Notes: generated from the letters alone by a model not told the origin. 64,000 nt of DNA from Lacticaseibacillus kribbianus (GCF_020180945.1 NZ_JAIPUL010000001.1:1240001-1304000); one strand, 5' to 3'; numbered from the stretch's first letter, positions 43,900 to 53,682 are shown. Numbers and translations are program-made.

Positions 43900-43935
43900 A
43901 ACAAAAGCGGCCGCGTCTTGGTCGACGCGGCCGCT
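43900..43935 (-). terminator. Terminator of the DUF2785 gene
   Basis: GCGGCCGCGTC (43907-43917) pairs perfectly with GACGCGGCCGC (43924-43934); on the minus strand it is followed by TTTTGTTCGCTTTTTTTT. It lies 14 bases after the DUF2785 stop. Confidence 0.85.
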
Positions 43936-43948
43936 CCCTTGGTCCGAT

Positions 43949-44920
43949 TCAGTACAAGTCGATGATTTTCTGCAGATAATCCACGACCACCTTGGGCAGG
44001 TCGGCGCGCATCAACAGCGCCTCGAGCAGCCGGCTGCGGTTGTACCAGCGGTTCCAAAAGGCCACGGAATCCTGCGGGCGCAGGTCCTTCAGCCGGGCCT
44101 GCCAGGCGGTCAGGCACAGTACCTGCGACTCGGCGAAGAACTGGTGCTTGGCCGCCAGGTTGACCAGGTAGCCGGCGACGCGCTGATCCTCGCCGAACGC
44201 CAGCGAGTAGGTGTTGCGCTGCCAGCCCTCGAACACCGCGGCCATCAGCAGCACCTTTTCCCCGCGGGTCAACACGGGCACCGCGGTGAGCTCGTCGGCC
44301 AAGTTGCCGATGTGGGTGTAGGCGTGGGCCCAGCCGGCGCCCTCGACGAAGCCGCGGCCGTCCTGCTCGAGCGCCACGTAGCTGACCAGGTTCAACAGCA
44401 GCAGCCGGTAGTCGGCCTGGCTCAGCGCGTGGTAGCGGTTCTGGTCGGCGTACACCAGCCCCGACAGCAGCATCACCGAGAAGCTGCGGGCGAACACGCC
44501 GGAGTTCTCCGGTTCCAGAATGTGGGAGAACATGAGCTCCGGCCCCTGCAGCTGGTGGAACAGCCACTCAACCTGCGGCTGCGTGAACGCGTCGGCCTGG
44601 AACAGGTCGGAGATCAGGAAGAAGACCCCCTTGTCGCGCACCGCGGGGTTGCGTGACGCGAGGTGGTCGAGCAAAAAGCGCAGCTCGTCGTCTGAAACAT
44701 CCGGATGCTTGCTGTTTTTGATGCGCATGCCGATGGTGTGAATCCGCGCCAGCGCGCGGACGTCGTCGCTCGGCAGGATCAAAGGCGTCGGCTGGCTGCG
44801 CCGCACCCCGTTCATGATGTCGGCCAAAGCGGCCGGCAGCTTGGTGAACACCTTCCCGGCCAGCAGGCTGTTGCGCAGGTCCTGGATCTGCGCCTTGACG
44901 CGTGCAAGTTCTTCGTTCAT
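43949..44920 (-). CDS. DUF2785 domain protein
   Basis: A 323-residue, mainly helical protein of the DUF2785 family: VRDKGVFFLISDLFQADAFT, ARSFSVMLLSGLVYADQNRY, then the family hallmark GFVEGAGWAHAYTHIGNLAD with conserved Trp and His residues. Function is not established. The gene follows the YueI-like gene by 13 bases and shares its transcript. GACAAAGGAGAC precedes the ATG. Confidence 0.8.
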   Translation of the reverse strand: MNEELARVKAQIQDLRNSLLAGKVFTKLPAALADIMNGVRRSQPTPLILPSDDVRALARIHTIGMRIKNSKHPDVSDDELRFLLDHLASRNPAVRDKGVFFLISDLFQADAFTQPQVEWLFHQLQGPELMFSHILEPENSGVFARSFSVMLLSGLVYADQNRYHALSQADYRLLLLNLVSYVALEQDGRGFVEGAGWAHAYTHIGNLADELTAVPVLTRGEKVLLMAAVFEGWQRNTYSLAFGEDQRVAGYLVNLAAKHQFFAESQVLCLTAWQARLKDLRPQDSVAFWNRWYNRSRLLEALLMRADLPKVVVDYLQKIIDLY

Positions 44921-44933
44921 TGGGTCTCCTTTG

Positions 44934-45314
44934 TCAGATCAGAATCGGGCGGCTGATTTTCTCCGTCGGATGCGCGAGCACCCAGCCGAAGTCGTCGGCG
45001 GAGGCGTCGCGCTGCACCCGCATCCCCGTTTGCGCCATCACGGTGAACGGGTAATCGTGCGCGAGCGCCTGCTTCATGTAGGCGTTGATCATCGCGGGCG
45101 TCATCCGCCCGTTCAGGTACACCCGGTAGCCGGGGTAGCGGGCCAAAACGGAATCCAGCAGCGCGACGATGCGCGGGTCGTGGAGCTGGCGGATGGTCAC
45201 CGCCATGGCGACGCGCTCCCGGAAGTTGCCCAGAAACGCGCGCTTCTCGTCGGGATGCAGCGTCGGCACCCCGAGCGCCTTGGTCTTGATAAAGTCGTTC
45301 AGCGATTCCGTCAT
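44934..45314 (-). CDS. YueI-like protein (DUF1694), second paralogue
   Basis: A 126-residue protein sharing the DUF1694 layout with the one at 3856: GVPTLHPDEKRAFLGNFRER, GYRVYLNGRMTP and HDYPFTVMAQTG. It is shorter at the C-terminus. AAGGAGGGCGG places the start at 45314; the longer upstream frame crosses a repeat-rich spacer and is not real. It is co-transcribed with the DUF2785 gene. Confidence 0.78.
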   Translation of the reverse strand: MTESLNDFIKTKALGVPTLHPDEKRAFLGNFRERVAMAVTIRQLHDPRIVALLDSVLARYPGYRVYLNGRMTPAMINAYMKQALAHDYPFTVMAQTGMRVQRDASADDFGWVLAHPTEKISRPILI

Positions 45315-45593
45315 TCGCCCGCCCTCCTTCGTGTTGACTCCATGATACCACACGTGGCCAGACCCAAGCCGCGACGGCGGATCGGTGCCGGTGCCAGGCG
45401 AATGCGCCCAATCGCAGCGGGCACCAAGGCCAGTCGCGTCAGACGCCGAGGCTGGTCGAACCCGGGGTCGTGGCACGTCGCATCAGGCGTCGCGGCTAGT
45501 CGAATCAGGATTCGAGGTCGAGCGAGCCGGGGGGCGAGGCGGCCCGGGCCAAACGCTGAGGTTGGCCAGACCGGGCGCCAACCCGGGCTCGGC
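45315..45593. repeat. GC-rich spacer with three degenerate direct repeats
   Basis: Three related 21-mers lie at 45442-45462, 45486-45506 and 45552-45572. They share the pattern ACGCYGAGGYTGGYCRRACC with changes. A longer inverted pair, GGTGCC (45391-45396) and GGGCACC (45419-45425), lies beside them. No gene is supported. Confidence 0.5.
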
Positions 45594-47774
45594 TCAGCGG
45601 CCGGCCCGCTTGCTCGGGTCGATCATAGTCAGCTGGATGCGCTCGCGGTCAGGGTCGACGGCCTTCACCCAGACGGTCACGATCTCGCCCACCGCCACCA
45701 TGCGGTACGGGTCGCGGTTTTCCCCCGCCACCATCTGCGTGCGGTGCACCAGCCCGTCGTGCTTGACGCCGATGTCGACGAAGGCGCCGAAGTCCACGAC
45801 GTTGCGCACGGTGCCGGACAGCTCCATGCCGGGCTTGAGGTCAGCCAGCGTGGTGACATCGCGGCGCAACAGCGGCGCTGGCATGCCGTCGCGCTCGTCG
45901 CGGCCGGGGTGCTCTAGGCTTGACACAATGTCTTGGGCGGTCGCGGCGCCAAGCCCCGTTGCGATCAGCGGCGCCAGGTCGACGGCGGCCAGCGCCTGCT
46001 TGGCGGCCGGCGTGGCGAGCGCCGTGGCCGCGACCCCGGCGGTGGCCAGGATGCGCTTGGCCGCCGGATAGCTTTCGGGGTGGATGTCGGTGTTGTCCAG
46101 CGGCTCGCGGCCGTCGACGATGCGCAGGAAGCCGACCGCCTGCTCGAAGGCCTTGGGGCCCAGGCGCGGCACCTTTTTGAGCGCGGCGCGACTCGAAAAG
46201 CGCCCGTTGGCCTCGCGGTAGGTCACGATGTTGCCCGCGACCGTGGCCGACAGCCCCGAGATGCGGGTCAACAGCGCGGCGCTTGCGGTGTTCAGGTTCA
46301 CGCCGACGCGATTGACGGCGCGCTCGACCACCACATCGACGGCGGTCGCGAGGTCCTTTTCCGGCAAATCGTGCTGGTACTGGCCGACGCCAACCGCGGT
46401 CGGGTCGATCTTGACCTGCTCGGCCAAAGGATCCTGCAGGCGCCGGGCGATGCTGATGGCGCTGCGCTGCTCGACGTGCAGTTGCGGGAACTCGGCGCGC
46501 GCCGCGGCGCTGGCCGAGTAAACGGACGCGCCGGCCTCGTTAACGATGACGTAATCGACCGGCCGCTCCAGCTCGCGCAGGACCGAGGCGACGAACTGCT
46601 CGGACTCGCGGCTGGCCGTGCCGTTGCCGATGGCGATGGTGTCGACGCCGTAGCGCGCAATCAGCGCGCGCAGCTCACCGGCCGCGGCGTGGCGCTTGGC
46701 CTCGCTGGCTGGCTTGTGCGGGTAGATCACCGCCACGTCCAGCAGCTTGCCGCTCGGGTCCACCACCGCGAGCTTGCAGCCGGTGCGGTACGCCGGGTCG
46801 AACCCGAGCACCACGCGCCCGCGCAGCGGTGCCTGCATCAGCAGGTTGTACAGGTTTTGGCCGAACACCTGAATCGAGCGGGTAGCGGCGGCCTCGGTCA
46901 GGTTGGCCCGCGCCTCCCGTGCGATGGCCCGGGCGACGAAGCGCTTGTAGCCGTCCTCGTACGCGGCGGCGATGAACGCCGTCGCCGGCGACTTGGGCCG
47001 CTTACCCAGCAGGCGGAAACGGCAGAAGTTCAGGATTTCGGCCGGATCCACGGTCACCTTCACGGTCAGGATTTTCTCCTTTTCCCCGCGGTTGATGGCC
47101 AGCGTCTGCGTCGCGCTGATCTGGCGCAGCGGCGCCTTGAAGTCGTAGTAGTGGCGGTAGGTGCCGAGCTGGTCTTCGGCCTCCGCCTTGGGCCTCACGG
47201 CGGATTCCAGCATCCCGCGGCGCGCGGTCGTGCGCCGGGCGAAGTTGCGAATGGCGGCGTCCTCGCTGAAGGCCTCCGCGAGAATCTCGTGGGCGCCGGC
47301 CAGGGCCGCCGCGACATCCGGCACGCCGCGGCCGACGTAGCGGTGCGCGGTGCGCTCAAGCGCGCCGGCCGGGAAGCTTCTGATCCACTGGGCAAGCGGC
47401 AAGAGCCCCGCCGCCTGGGCCTTGGCCGCCAGCGTCTGGCGTTTTTGCTTGTAAGGCAGGTAGAGGTCCTCGACGTCCTGCAAGGTCTCCGCCGCGGCCA
47501 GCTTCGCGCTCAGCCCCGGCGTCAGCTTGCCCTGCGCCTCGATTGCCTTGCCCACCGTCGCCTTGCGCGCGGTCAACGCCTCAACGTGCTGGGCCGCTTC
47601 GGCAATCGCCTCCAGCTGCACCTCGTCGAGGCTGCCGGTGGCCTCCTTGCGGTAGCGCGCGATAAACGGCACCGTGTTGCCCGCGTCCATCATGGTCAAA
47701 ACGGTGCCAATCTGGCGCTCGCTGACGCCCGGCACCTCCTTGTGCACAAGCCTTACCGTCTGGTCTTCGCTCAT
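45594..47774 (-). CDS. tex: Tex-family RNA-binding protein
   Basis: The 726 residues show the Tex order: N-terminal helical domain with GNTVPFIARYRKEATGSLDE, YqgF/RNase H-like domain (LGFDPAYRTGCKLAVVDPSG, then DTIAIGNGTASRE), helix-hairpin-helix region (GVNLNTASAALLTRISGLSA), and a C-terminal S1 domain (KPGMELSGTVRNVVDFGAFV, then IGVKHDGLVHRTQM). Tex binds RNA through S1 and affects transcription and stress survival. Length is normal. GAGAAAGGTGGA precedes the ATG. Confidence 0.95.
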   Translation of the reverse strand: MSEDQTVRLVHKEVPGVSERQIGTVLTMMDAGNTVPFIARYRKEATGSLDEVQLEAIAEAAQHVEALTARKATVGKAIEAQGKLTPGLSAKLAAAETLQDVEDLYLPYKQKRQTLAAKAQAAGLLPLAQWIRSFPAGALERTAHRYVGRGVPDVAAALAGAHEILAEAFSEDAAIRNFARRTTARRGMLESAVRPKAEAEDQLGTYRHYYDFKAPLRQISATQTLAINRGEKEKILTVKVTVDPAEILNFCRFRLLGKRPKSPATAFIAAAYEDGYKRFVARAIAREARANLTEAAATRSIQVFGQNLYNLLMQAPLRGRVVLGFDPAYRTGCKLAVVDPSGKLLDVAVIYPHKPASEAKRHAAAGELRALIARYGVDTIAIGNGTASRESEQFVASVLRELERPVDYVIVNEAGASVYSASAAARAEFPQLHVEQRSAISIARRLQDPLAEQVKIDPTAVGVGQYQHDLPEKDLATAVDVVVERAVNRVGVNLNTASAALLTRISGLSATVAGNIVTYREANGRFSSRAALKKVPRLGPKAFEQAVGFLRIVDGREPLDNTDIHPESYPAAKRILATAGVAATALATPAAKQALAAVDLAPLIATGLGAATAQDIVSSLEHPGRDERDGMPAPLLRRDVTTLADLKPGMELSGTVRNVVDFGAFVDIGVKHDGLVHRTQMVAGENRDPYRMVAVGEIVTVWVKAVDPDRERIQLTMIDPSKRAGR

Positions 47775-47875
47775 TGTGGGTCCACCTTTCTCACTTTACG
47801 TCCTACCATACTCGCCATGCCCGGATTTGGCCAATCTGGCCGCCGCACAAGCGGCCGGGTGTCACCGTTTTTGAA

Positions 47876-47900
47876 CAAAAAAAGCCCGGGCTGCGGGCTT
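47876..47900 (-). terminator. Terminator after tRNA-Arg
   Basis: AAGCCCG (47882-47888) pairs with CGGGCTT (47894-47900), followed on the minus strand by seven or more T. It closes the tRNA transcript before tex. Confidence 0.85.
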
Positions 47901-47905
47901 ACAAG

Positions 47906-47979
47906 TGTGCCAGGCGGGATTCGAACCCGCGACCGATGGTTTAGAAGACCATTGCTCTATCCGACTGAGCTACTGGCAC
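47906..47979 (-). tRNA. tRNA-Arg (anticodon UCU)
   Basis: Read on the minus strand, the gene begins GTGCCAGTAGCTCAG and ends in CTGGCAC plus the discriminator A. The acceptor arm is GTGCCAG with CTGGCAC. The T-loop GGTTCGAATCC is canonical and the anticodon loop CTTCTAA gives UCU, reading AGA and AGG. The CCA end is not encoded. It probably shares a transcript with nothing else, as a terminator follows at once. Confidence 0.95.
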
Positions 47980-48087
47980 CTAATCGAACTTAATTATTAT
48001 AAGGATAGGACTCAGGAGAGTCAACGCTTGAAAGGCGCGGCCGACTTGTTTACACTTGAATCATTATAAGACATAGGAGTGATCTCA

Positions 48088-50475
48088 TTGAAACTTAATC
48101 AGTTCGCACGCCTGACGCCGGATGCCGCGACGCAGCTGCAGGAACTTCAGAACCTCGGCTTCGCCACGGACCCGGCGCTCGGCCTTGCGAAGCTGGCGCG
48201 CACCGACTTCGCCCTGCTTTTCCCTGAGGCCCGCACGGCGACCACCAAGGCGCAACAGCTTTCCGGGATCGCCATCGACGACCACCGCACCTTGCTGGAC
48301 CTGCTGCAGCCCGGTCTGACCGTCATCACGCGCCAGGAGTTCTACGCCGCGGCGCTTCAGCTGCTGGGTTTTGAGGGTCTCACCGACTTCAAGCTCGAGG
48401 ACCCGCTGAGCTTCGCCGCCGCCACCAAGCTGCCGGTGGTCGATGAAGACATCGCCACGCCGCAGCAGTTTCTCGCCGCCCTGTACCTGCTGTTGACCAC
48501 CCGCACCAAGCACCTGGTCAACTACCTGGACGCGCTGGCCACCCGCGGCTTTTTCAAGGACTTCCAGGGCGACACGCCGCGGTTCCTGTTCTTCAACGGC
48601 AAGGCGCAAAACGTGTTCGATCCGCGCCGCATTCACCGCGAGGTGGTCTGGATCGAATCCGACCTCGACACCGACGGCGACGGGCAGCGCGATCTGCTCG
48701 AGGCGACGATTTTCCGCCCGCTTGAAACCGACGCCGGGCTCCGCGTGCCGGTGCTCTTCACCGCCAACCCCTACTTCCACGGCACCAACGACGTGGACTG
48801 GATCACCCACAAGCCGAGCGACGCGGTGGCGGTCAAGACCCACTCGCGGACGCTTGAGGAGGTCACGGCCAAGCCGGAGCCGCAGCCGGCACTGCCACAC
48901 CGCGAGGTCAAGGGCGAGCGCCAGACGGCCGAGGTCTACGGCGACGAGGACGGCATCTACCCGCTGAACGACTACTTCCTGGCCCGCGGGTTCGCCACCG
49001 TCTACTCCGCCGGCATCGGCACCCGCGGCTCCGATGGTGTCCGCGAAACCGGCGGCCCCGGCGAAACGGCCAGCGCCGTCGCCGTGATCGAGTGGCTGAC
49101 CGGCGCCCGCCGCGCGTTCACCAACCGCACCGACAACATTGAGATCAAGGCCTGGTGGAGCAACGGCAAGGTCGCGATGACCGGCAAGTCCTACCTCGGC
49201 ACCCTGGCCGTGGCTGCCGCCACGTCCGGCGTCGAAGGCCTCAAGACCGTCATCTCCGAGTCCGCGATCTCCAGCTGGTACGACTACTACCGTGAAAACG
49301 GCCTGGTGGTTGCGCCGGGCGGCTTCCAGGGCGAGGACGCCGACGTCCTGGCCGTCGACACCTACTCGCGCCAGAAGAACACCGGCGACTACCTGAAGAT
49401 GAAGCCGACCTGGGACAAGGCGCTGGCCGCCATCACCCGGGACCAGGACCGCACCACCGGCGACTACACCGCCTGGTGGGACGCGCGCAACTACCGCAAC
49501 GACCTGGCCAACATCACCTGCGACGTCGTGTCGACCCACGGCCTCAACGACTGGAACGTCAAGCCCAAGAACGTGATCAAGCTCTGGGACGGCCTGCGCG
49601 ACCTGCCAATCAACAAGAAGTTGATTTTGCACCAAGGCCAGCACGTCTACGTCAACAACATCCTGTCCCTGGACTTCACCGACATGATGAACCTGTGGCT
49701 GTCCTACGAGCTGCTGGACGTGCAAAACGGCGCGCCGGAGCTGCTGCCGAACGTCCTGGTTCAAGACAACGTCGAGGAGCAAACTTGGCACGCGTACGAG
49801 GACTTCGGCGCGGGCGCCGGCCACACCGAAAAGACGCTGAACCTCGCCGAGGACTTCACCGCCGACCGCGCCAGCTTCGCCGACACCGCGACGCAGACGT
49901 TCAACGCGCACCACGAGACCTCGGACTCCTACGAGCTCGAGATCGTGAAGCCGGACAGCTTCTACAACACCAGCCGTCTGTGGCTGGACCTGCCCCATTT
50001 TGCCGACACCGTGACGCTTGAGGGCACCCCGCACATCCACCTGCGCCTGTGGATCGACCAGCCGACCGCGATTCTCTCCGTGCGCCTGGTCGACGCCGGC
50101 GAGGCCCAGCGCTTCGGCGCCACCGCCAAGCTGGTCGAAGGCGCCGGCTACAAGCTCGGCTACGACTACAAGGCGACCAACATCCTGGAGTTCGCTAAGG
50201 TCGCCCCGACCGCCAGCAAGCTGATCACCTTCGGCCACGCGAACGTGCAAAACCAGCACAACGCGTACGAAAACGTGCCGGTGGTGCCGGGTGAGCCGTT
50301 CGACATCGACTTCGAGCTGCAGCCGACGCACCTGACCCTGCCGGCCGACCGCCACCTGGCGCTGATCATCCACGGTGCCGACATGGCCCAGACCCACCGC
50401 CCGGTTGCCGTCACCAACTACCACGTCGACCTCGACCAGAGCTTCCTGACGCTGCCACTGCGCACGCAGGACTAA
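48088..50475 (+). CDS. pepX: X-prolyl dipeptidyl aminopeptidase
   Basis: A 795-residue S15 serine peptidase that removes X-Pro dipeptides in the cytosol, important for growth on casein-like peptides. The nucleophile is Ser368 in GKSYLGTLAV; the Asp and His of the triad lie in VSTHGLNDWNVKP and HQGQHVYVN regions. The C-terminal jelly-roll domain follows. The start is a TTG at 48088 behind ATAGGAGTG, giving MKLNQFARLTP as in other lactobacilli, rather than the GTG at 48079 that lies inside the ribosome site. Confidence 0.95.
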   Translation: MKLNQFARLTPDAATQLQELQNLGFATDPALGLAKLARTDFALLFPEARTATTKAQQLSGIAIDDHRTLLDLLQPGLTVITRQEFYAAALQLLGFEGLTDFKLEDPLSFAAATKLPVVDEDIATPQQFLAALYLLLTTRTKHLVNYLDALATRGFFKDFQGDTPRFLFFNGKAQNVFDPRRIHREVVWIESDLDTDGDGQRDLLEATIFRPLETDAGLRVPVLFTANPYFHGTNDVDWITHKPSDAVAVKTHSRTLEEVTAKPEPQPALPHREVKGERQTAEVYGDEDGIYPLNDYFLARGFATVYSAGIGTRGSDGVRETGGPGETASAVAVIEWLTGARRAFTNRTDNIEIKAWWSNGKVAMTGKSYLGTLAVAAATSGVEGLKTVISESAISSWYDYYRENGLVVAPGGFQGEDADVLAVDTYSRQKNTGDYLKMKPTWDKALAAITRDQDRTTGDYTAWWDARNYRNDLANITCDVVSTHGLNDWNVKPKNVIKLWDGLRDLPINKKLILHQGQHVYVNNILSLDFTDMMNLWLSYELLDVQNGAPELLPNVLVQDNVEEQTWHAYEDFGAGAGHTEKTLNLAEDFTADRASFADTATQTFNAHHETSDSYELEIVKPDSFYNTSRLWLDLPHFADTVTLEGTPHIHLRLWIDQPTAILSVRLVDAGEAQRFGATAKLVEGAGYKLGYDYKATNILEFAKVAPTASKLITFGHANVQNQHNAYENVPVVPGEPFDIDFELQPTHLTLPADRHLALIIHGADMAQTHRPVAVTNYHVDLDQSFLTLPLRTQD

Positions 50476-50486
50476 CCGTAAGATAC

Positions 50487-50527
50487 AAAACTGCCGCTTC
50501 GGTTGCGTAACCGAGGCGGCAGTTTTT
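50487..50527 (+). terminator. Terminator after pepX
   Basis: AAAACTGCCGC pairs with GCGGCAGTTTT, with an inner TCGGTT/AACCGA stem and a T-run. It lies 12 bases beyond the stop. Confidence 0.88.
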
Positions 50528-50653
50528 GGGTCTATCGGGGGCGGCGCCGCTTGAGGTTGGTCGGCCGGCGAGCAGTGTCGTCGCTCGCTTGGTGCTCACT
50601 CGGCGTGAAACCCGTGGTGCTCAGCGCGGTGCTGCCACAGGGCCGCGGCCGCG

Positions 50654-51571
50654 TCAGCCATGCGCCACCGCCAGCGCCGCCTCGACGGCCGCGCGGGTGG
50701 GAATCGACGGCAGCGCACCGAGGCTTTGGACGGCCAGCGCCGAGGCCTCACTCGCGTACTCGACCGCTTCCCGCAGGTTGGCGAGGTCCGGCGTGAGGCT
50801 GGCAACCAGCGCGCCGATGAAGGTGTCGCCGGCCGCCGTGGTGTCGACGGCGGCGACCTTGAAGGCCGGCACGGTGAAGGCCTGGCCGTCCAGGTCGACG
50901 TATGCGCCGTGGTCGCCCAGCGTGATGATCACGCCGCGCACCCCGCGCGCGTGGAAGTAGGCGGCGTTGGCGGCCAGCCCGGCGGCCGTGTCGGTCGTGA
51001 TACCGCTCAGCTTCGCGCTTTCCGTCTCGTTGGGCACGATCAGGTCGCACAGCGCAAGCAGTGCGTCCGGCAGCGGCTGCGCGGGCGCCGGGTTCAGCAC
51101 GGTCACGGAGCCTTGGGCGCGCGCCTGTTCAAAAACGGCCTGGGTGGTGTTAAGGGGCGTCTCGCACTGCGCCACCGTGAACGCCGTCTTGCGGTACGCG
51201 GCCACGGCGGGTGCGGGCGCGACATCCGCGTTGGCGCCAGCCTGAATCACAATCGAGTTTTGCCCGCTGGCCTGCAGCAAAATGTAGGCCTGGCCGGTCT
51301 GCTGGCCGGCGATGGTCGCCACCGCCGTCAGGTCGACGCCGGCGTCCGCCAGCTGCCGGCGCATGAAGGCCGCGTTGGCATCGTCGCCCGTGGCCCCGAT
51401 GAACGCCACGGCAGCGCCCGAGCGCGCCGCGGCCACCGCCTGGTTGGCGCCCTTGCCGCCGGCGGCCTGGGCGAAGCCGGTCATCGCAATCGTCTCGCCC
51501 GGCTTGGGCAAGGCGGGAATGTGCAGAATGCTGTCGACATTGATGCTGCCGAGAATGGTTACGCTGTTCAT
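50654..51571 (-). CDS. rbsK: Ribokinase
   Basis: A 305-residue PfkB-family sugar kinase. It has the N-terminal GSINVDSILHIPALPKPGET with substrate-binding Asp, AGGKGANQAVAAARSGA, and the C-terminal catalytic motif VDTTAAGDTFIGAL with Asp as general base. It phosphorylates ribose at O5 in the cytosol. No ribose transporter gene is adjacent. The start at 51571 has AAGGAGGACG. The long frame to 51883 is not supported. Confidence 0.88.
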   Translation of the reverse strand: MNSVTILGSINVDSILHIPALPKPGETIAMTGFAQAAGGKGANQAVAAARSGAAVAFIGATGDDANAAFMRRQLADAGVDLTAVATIAGQQTGQAYILLQASGQNSIVIQAGANADVAPAPAVAAYRKTAFTVAQCETPLNTTQAVFEQARAQGSVTVLNPAPAQPLPDALLALCDLIVPNETESAKLSGITTDTAAGLAANAAYFHARGVRGVIITLGDHGAYVDLDGQAFTVPAFKVAAVDTTAAGDTFIGALVASLTPDLANLREAVEYASEASALAVQSLGALPSIPTRAAVEAALAVAHG

Positions 51572-51710
51572 GTTCGTCCTCCTTGTGCGACAACAGCATA
51601 CCACATCCCACGGCGCTTGTCCGGCCGGTCCGCTGCGCCGCGGCCACGGGCACACGCTTCGCCGGCGGCCGCTTGGGCCCGCCCACCACTGTCTGGTCCC
51701 CCCGAACCAT

Positions 51711-51742
51711 AAAAAACCCGACCAGCACACGCCGGTCGGGTC
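51711..51742 (-). terminator. Terminator of glnA
   Basis: ACCCGACC (51716-51723) pairs with GGTCGGGT (51734-51741), followed on the minus strand by TTTTTTAT. It lies 35 bases after the glnA stop. Confidence 0.85.
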
Positions 51743-51776
51743 TGGGTCCAGGCTTTTGGGAAAATCCACTGGGCCG

Positions 51777-53117
51777 TTAGTAAAGTTCGAGGTACTGATC
51801 GCGTTCCCACTCGGAGACGCTTTGGCGGTAGGCCGCCCATTCCAGGTCCTTGGAGTCTTTGAAGGACTGGTACAGGTGCTCACCCAGCGCTTTTCTCACC
51901 ACGGCGTCCTCTTCCAGGGCCTTCAGCGCGTTGTGCAGCGTCGACGGCAGGTCCTGAATGTGGTTGGCCTTGCGCTCAGCGTCCTGCATCCGGTAGATGT
52001 TGCGGTCGATGCCCTGCTCCGGCGTCAGCTTGTTCTTGATGCCGTCCAGGCCGCTTTCGAGAATCGCGGCGATGGCCAGGTACGGGTTGGCGGTCGGGTC
52101 GACCGAGCGCAACTCGAGGCGCTTGGAGAGGCCCTTGCCGTTCGGCACGCGGATCAGCGGGCTGCGGTTGGTGCCGGACCAGGCGATGTACACCGGCGCC
52201 TCGAAGCCCGGCACCAGGCGCTTGTAGGAGTTCACGGTCGGGTTGTTGATGGCGGTCAACCCGCGGGCGTGAAGCAAAAGCCCCGCCAGAAAATGCATCG
52301 CGTCGGCGGACAGGCCGCTTTCGGACTGCTCATCGTAGAAGACGTTGGCGTCGTCCTTGAACAGGCTCATGTTGATGTGCATCCCCGAGCCGTTGATGCC
52401 GTGCAGTGGCTTGGGCATGAAGGTCGCGTACAGGCCGTGCTTGCGGGCGATGGTCTTGACCACCAGCTTGAAGGTCTGGATGTTGTCGGCGGCGCTCAGG
52501 GCGTCGGCGTACTTGAAGTCGATCTCGTGCTGGCCCGGCGCGACCTCGTGGTGCGACGCCTCGACCTCAAAGCCCATTTTCTCAAGCTCCAGCACAATGT
52601 CGCGCCGGCAGTTCTCGCCCATGTCCAGCGGCGCGAAGTCGAAGTAGGAGCCCTTGTCGTTGAGCTGCAGCGACGGTTCGCCCTTCTCGTTCAGCTTGAA
52701 GAGGAAGAATTCCGGCTCGGGGCCGATGTTGAAGGCGGAGTAGCCGGCGGCCTTCATCTCGGCGACGATGCGGATCAGGTTGTTGCGCGGGTCGCCGGCG
52801 AACGGGCTGCCGTCCGGCTCGTGCACGCTGCAGATCAGGCGGGCAATCTTGCCGTGATCGTTCTCCCAGGGGAAAAGCAGCCAGGTGTTCAGGTCCGGGA
52901 ACAGGAGCATGTCGCTTTCCTCGATGCGGACGAAGCCGTCGATCGAGCTGCCGTCGAAGGTCATTTTGTTGGCCAGCACCTTGTCCAGCTGGGAGACCGG
53001 CACTTCGACGTTCTTGATGATGCCGTTGATGTCCGTGAACATCAGGCGCAGGAACTGCACGTTCTCCTGCGCGACGCTTTCGCGAATCATCTCAGCGGTG
53101 ATCTGTTTTTTTGCCAT
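51777..53117 (-). CDS. glnA: Glutamine synthetase, type I
   Basis: A 446-residue GSI-alpha enzyme joining ammonia to glutamate with ATP. Motifs include [31 protein letters not shown], the glutamate/ATP sites GPEPEFFLF and [14 protein letters not shown], and [12 protein letters not shown]. The C-terminal tail ends in [11 protein letters not shown]. It is the second gene of the glnR operon (28-base gap), repressed by GlnR together with feedback-inhibited GlnA. ATG 53117 behind AAGGAG is preferred over the longer frame. Confidence 0.97.
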   Translation of the reverse strand: MAKKQITAEMIRESVAQENVQFLRLMFTDINGIIKNVEVPVSQLDKVLANKMTFDGSSIDGFVRIEESDMLLFPDLNTWLLFPWENDHGKIARLICSVHEPDGSPFAGDPRNNLIRIVAEMKAAGYSAFNIGPEPEFFLFKLNEKGEPSLQLNDKGSYFDFAPLDMGENCRRDIVLELEKMGFEVEASHHEVAPGQHEIDFKYADALSAADNIQTFKLVVKTIARKHGLYATFMPKPLHGINGSGMHINMSLFKDDANVFYDEQSESGLSADAMHFLAGLLLHARGLTAINNPTVNSYKRLVPGFEAPVYIAWSGTNRSPLIRVPNGKGLSKRLELRSVDPTANPYLAIAAILESGLDGIKNKLTPEQGIDRNIYRMQDAERKANHIQDLPSTLHNALKALEEDAVVRKALGEHLYQSFKDSKDLEWAAYRQSVSEWERDQYLELY

Positions 53118-53145
53118 CAGATTGAAGACTCCTTCTAAAAGTGGG

Positions 53146-53511
53146 TTAGTTGCGGAAGCCAAAGCCCTGCGTCGGGAAGTTGCTCCCGCCGGCGTTCAGG
53201 CGGCCCTGGTTCATCAGCTCGTCGCGCAGCATCCGCCGCACCGCCGAATCGCTGGTCTCGGCCTCGTGGCGCGGGTGCTTGAGGCGCCGAATGTCGGCCA
53301 GGCTGAACCCGGCGGCGAGCTGTGAGCGGATGTCGAGCAGGTCGTCGACGTCGTTCAGGGCATACAGCCGGTGGTTCCCCTGGCTTCGAACGGGGTGAAT
53401 CAAGTCCTGCGCCTCGTAGTACCGAATCTGGCGGGCGGTCAGGTCGGTCAAGGCGATCACTGTACCAATCGGCAGAACGGGGCGGGTGCGCAAATCGCTG
53501 ATCTCGGTCAT
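53146..53511 (-). CDS. glnR: Nitrogen regulator GlnR (MerR family)
   Basis: A 121-residue MerR-type repressor with the winged helix [40 protein letters not shown], and the C-terminal tail typical of GlnR that senses feedback-inhibited glutamine synthetase. It represses its own operon through the box found upstream at 53574-53590. The tail ends in QGFGFRN. Confidence 0.95.
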   Translation of the reverse strand: MTEISDLRTRPVLPIGTVIALTDLTARQIRYYEAQDLIHPVRSQGNHRLYALNDVDDLLDIRSQLAAGFSLADIRRLKHPRHEAETSDSAVRRMLRDELMNQGRLNAGGSNFPTQGFGFRN

Positions 53512-53537
53512 GACATGGCTCCCTTCATCACCGGTTC

Positions 53538-53566
53538 AGTCTACCAATGCCCCTCCCCCTTGTCAA
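53538..53566 (-). promoter_or_regulatory. glnRA promoter
   Basis: On the minus strand TTGACA (53566-53561) and TAGACT (53543-53538) are 17 bases apart. The start point would fall about 20 bases before glnR. Confidence 0.75.
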
Positions 53567-53573
53567 CGGTGTG

Positions 53574-53590
53574 TGTCAGATTAGCTGACA
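53574..53590 (-). promoter_or_regulatory. GlnR operator
   Basis: TGTCAGATTAGCTGACA fits the TGTNA-N7-TNACA GlnR/TnrA box exactly. It stands 7 bases upstream of the -35 element of the glnRA promoter. Confidence 0.85.
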
Positions 53591-53682
53591 GACTTTTTAA
53601 CGTTCGGATTTACGTAGACCAATGCCGGTCGCGGTGCCCTGGTCAGCGGTACGTCAGGTGGCTGCCGCGGCCTTCGCGACGC

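Noticed and set aside
45933-47993. A 686-codon plus-strand frame opposite tex
   Set aside because: Same reason; it also runs across the tRNA gene.
48085-50424. A 779-codon open frame on the minus strand opposite pepX
   Set aside because: It mirrors the codon structure of pepX, has no ribosome site, and its translation is low-complexity Val/Gly/Arg text typical of antisense frames in GC-rich genes.
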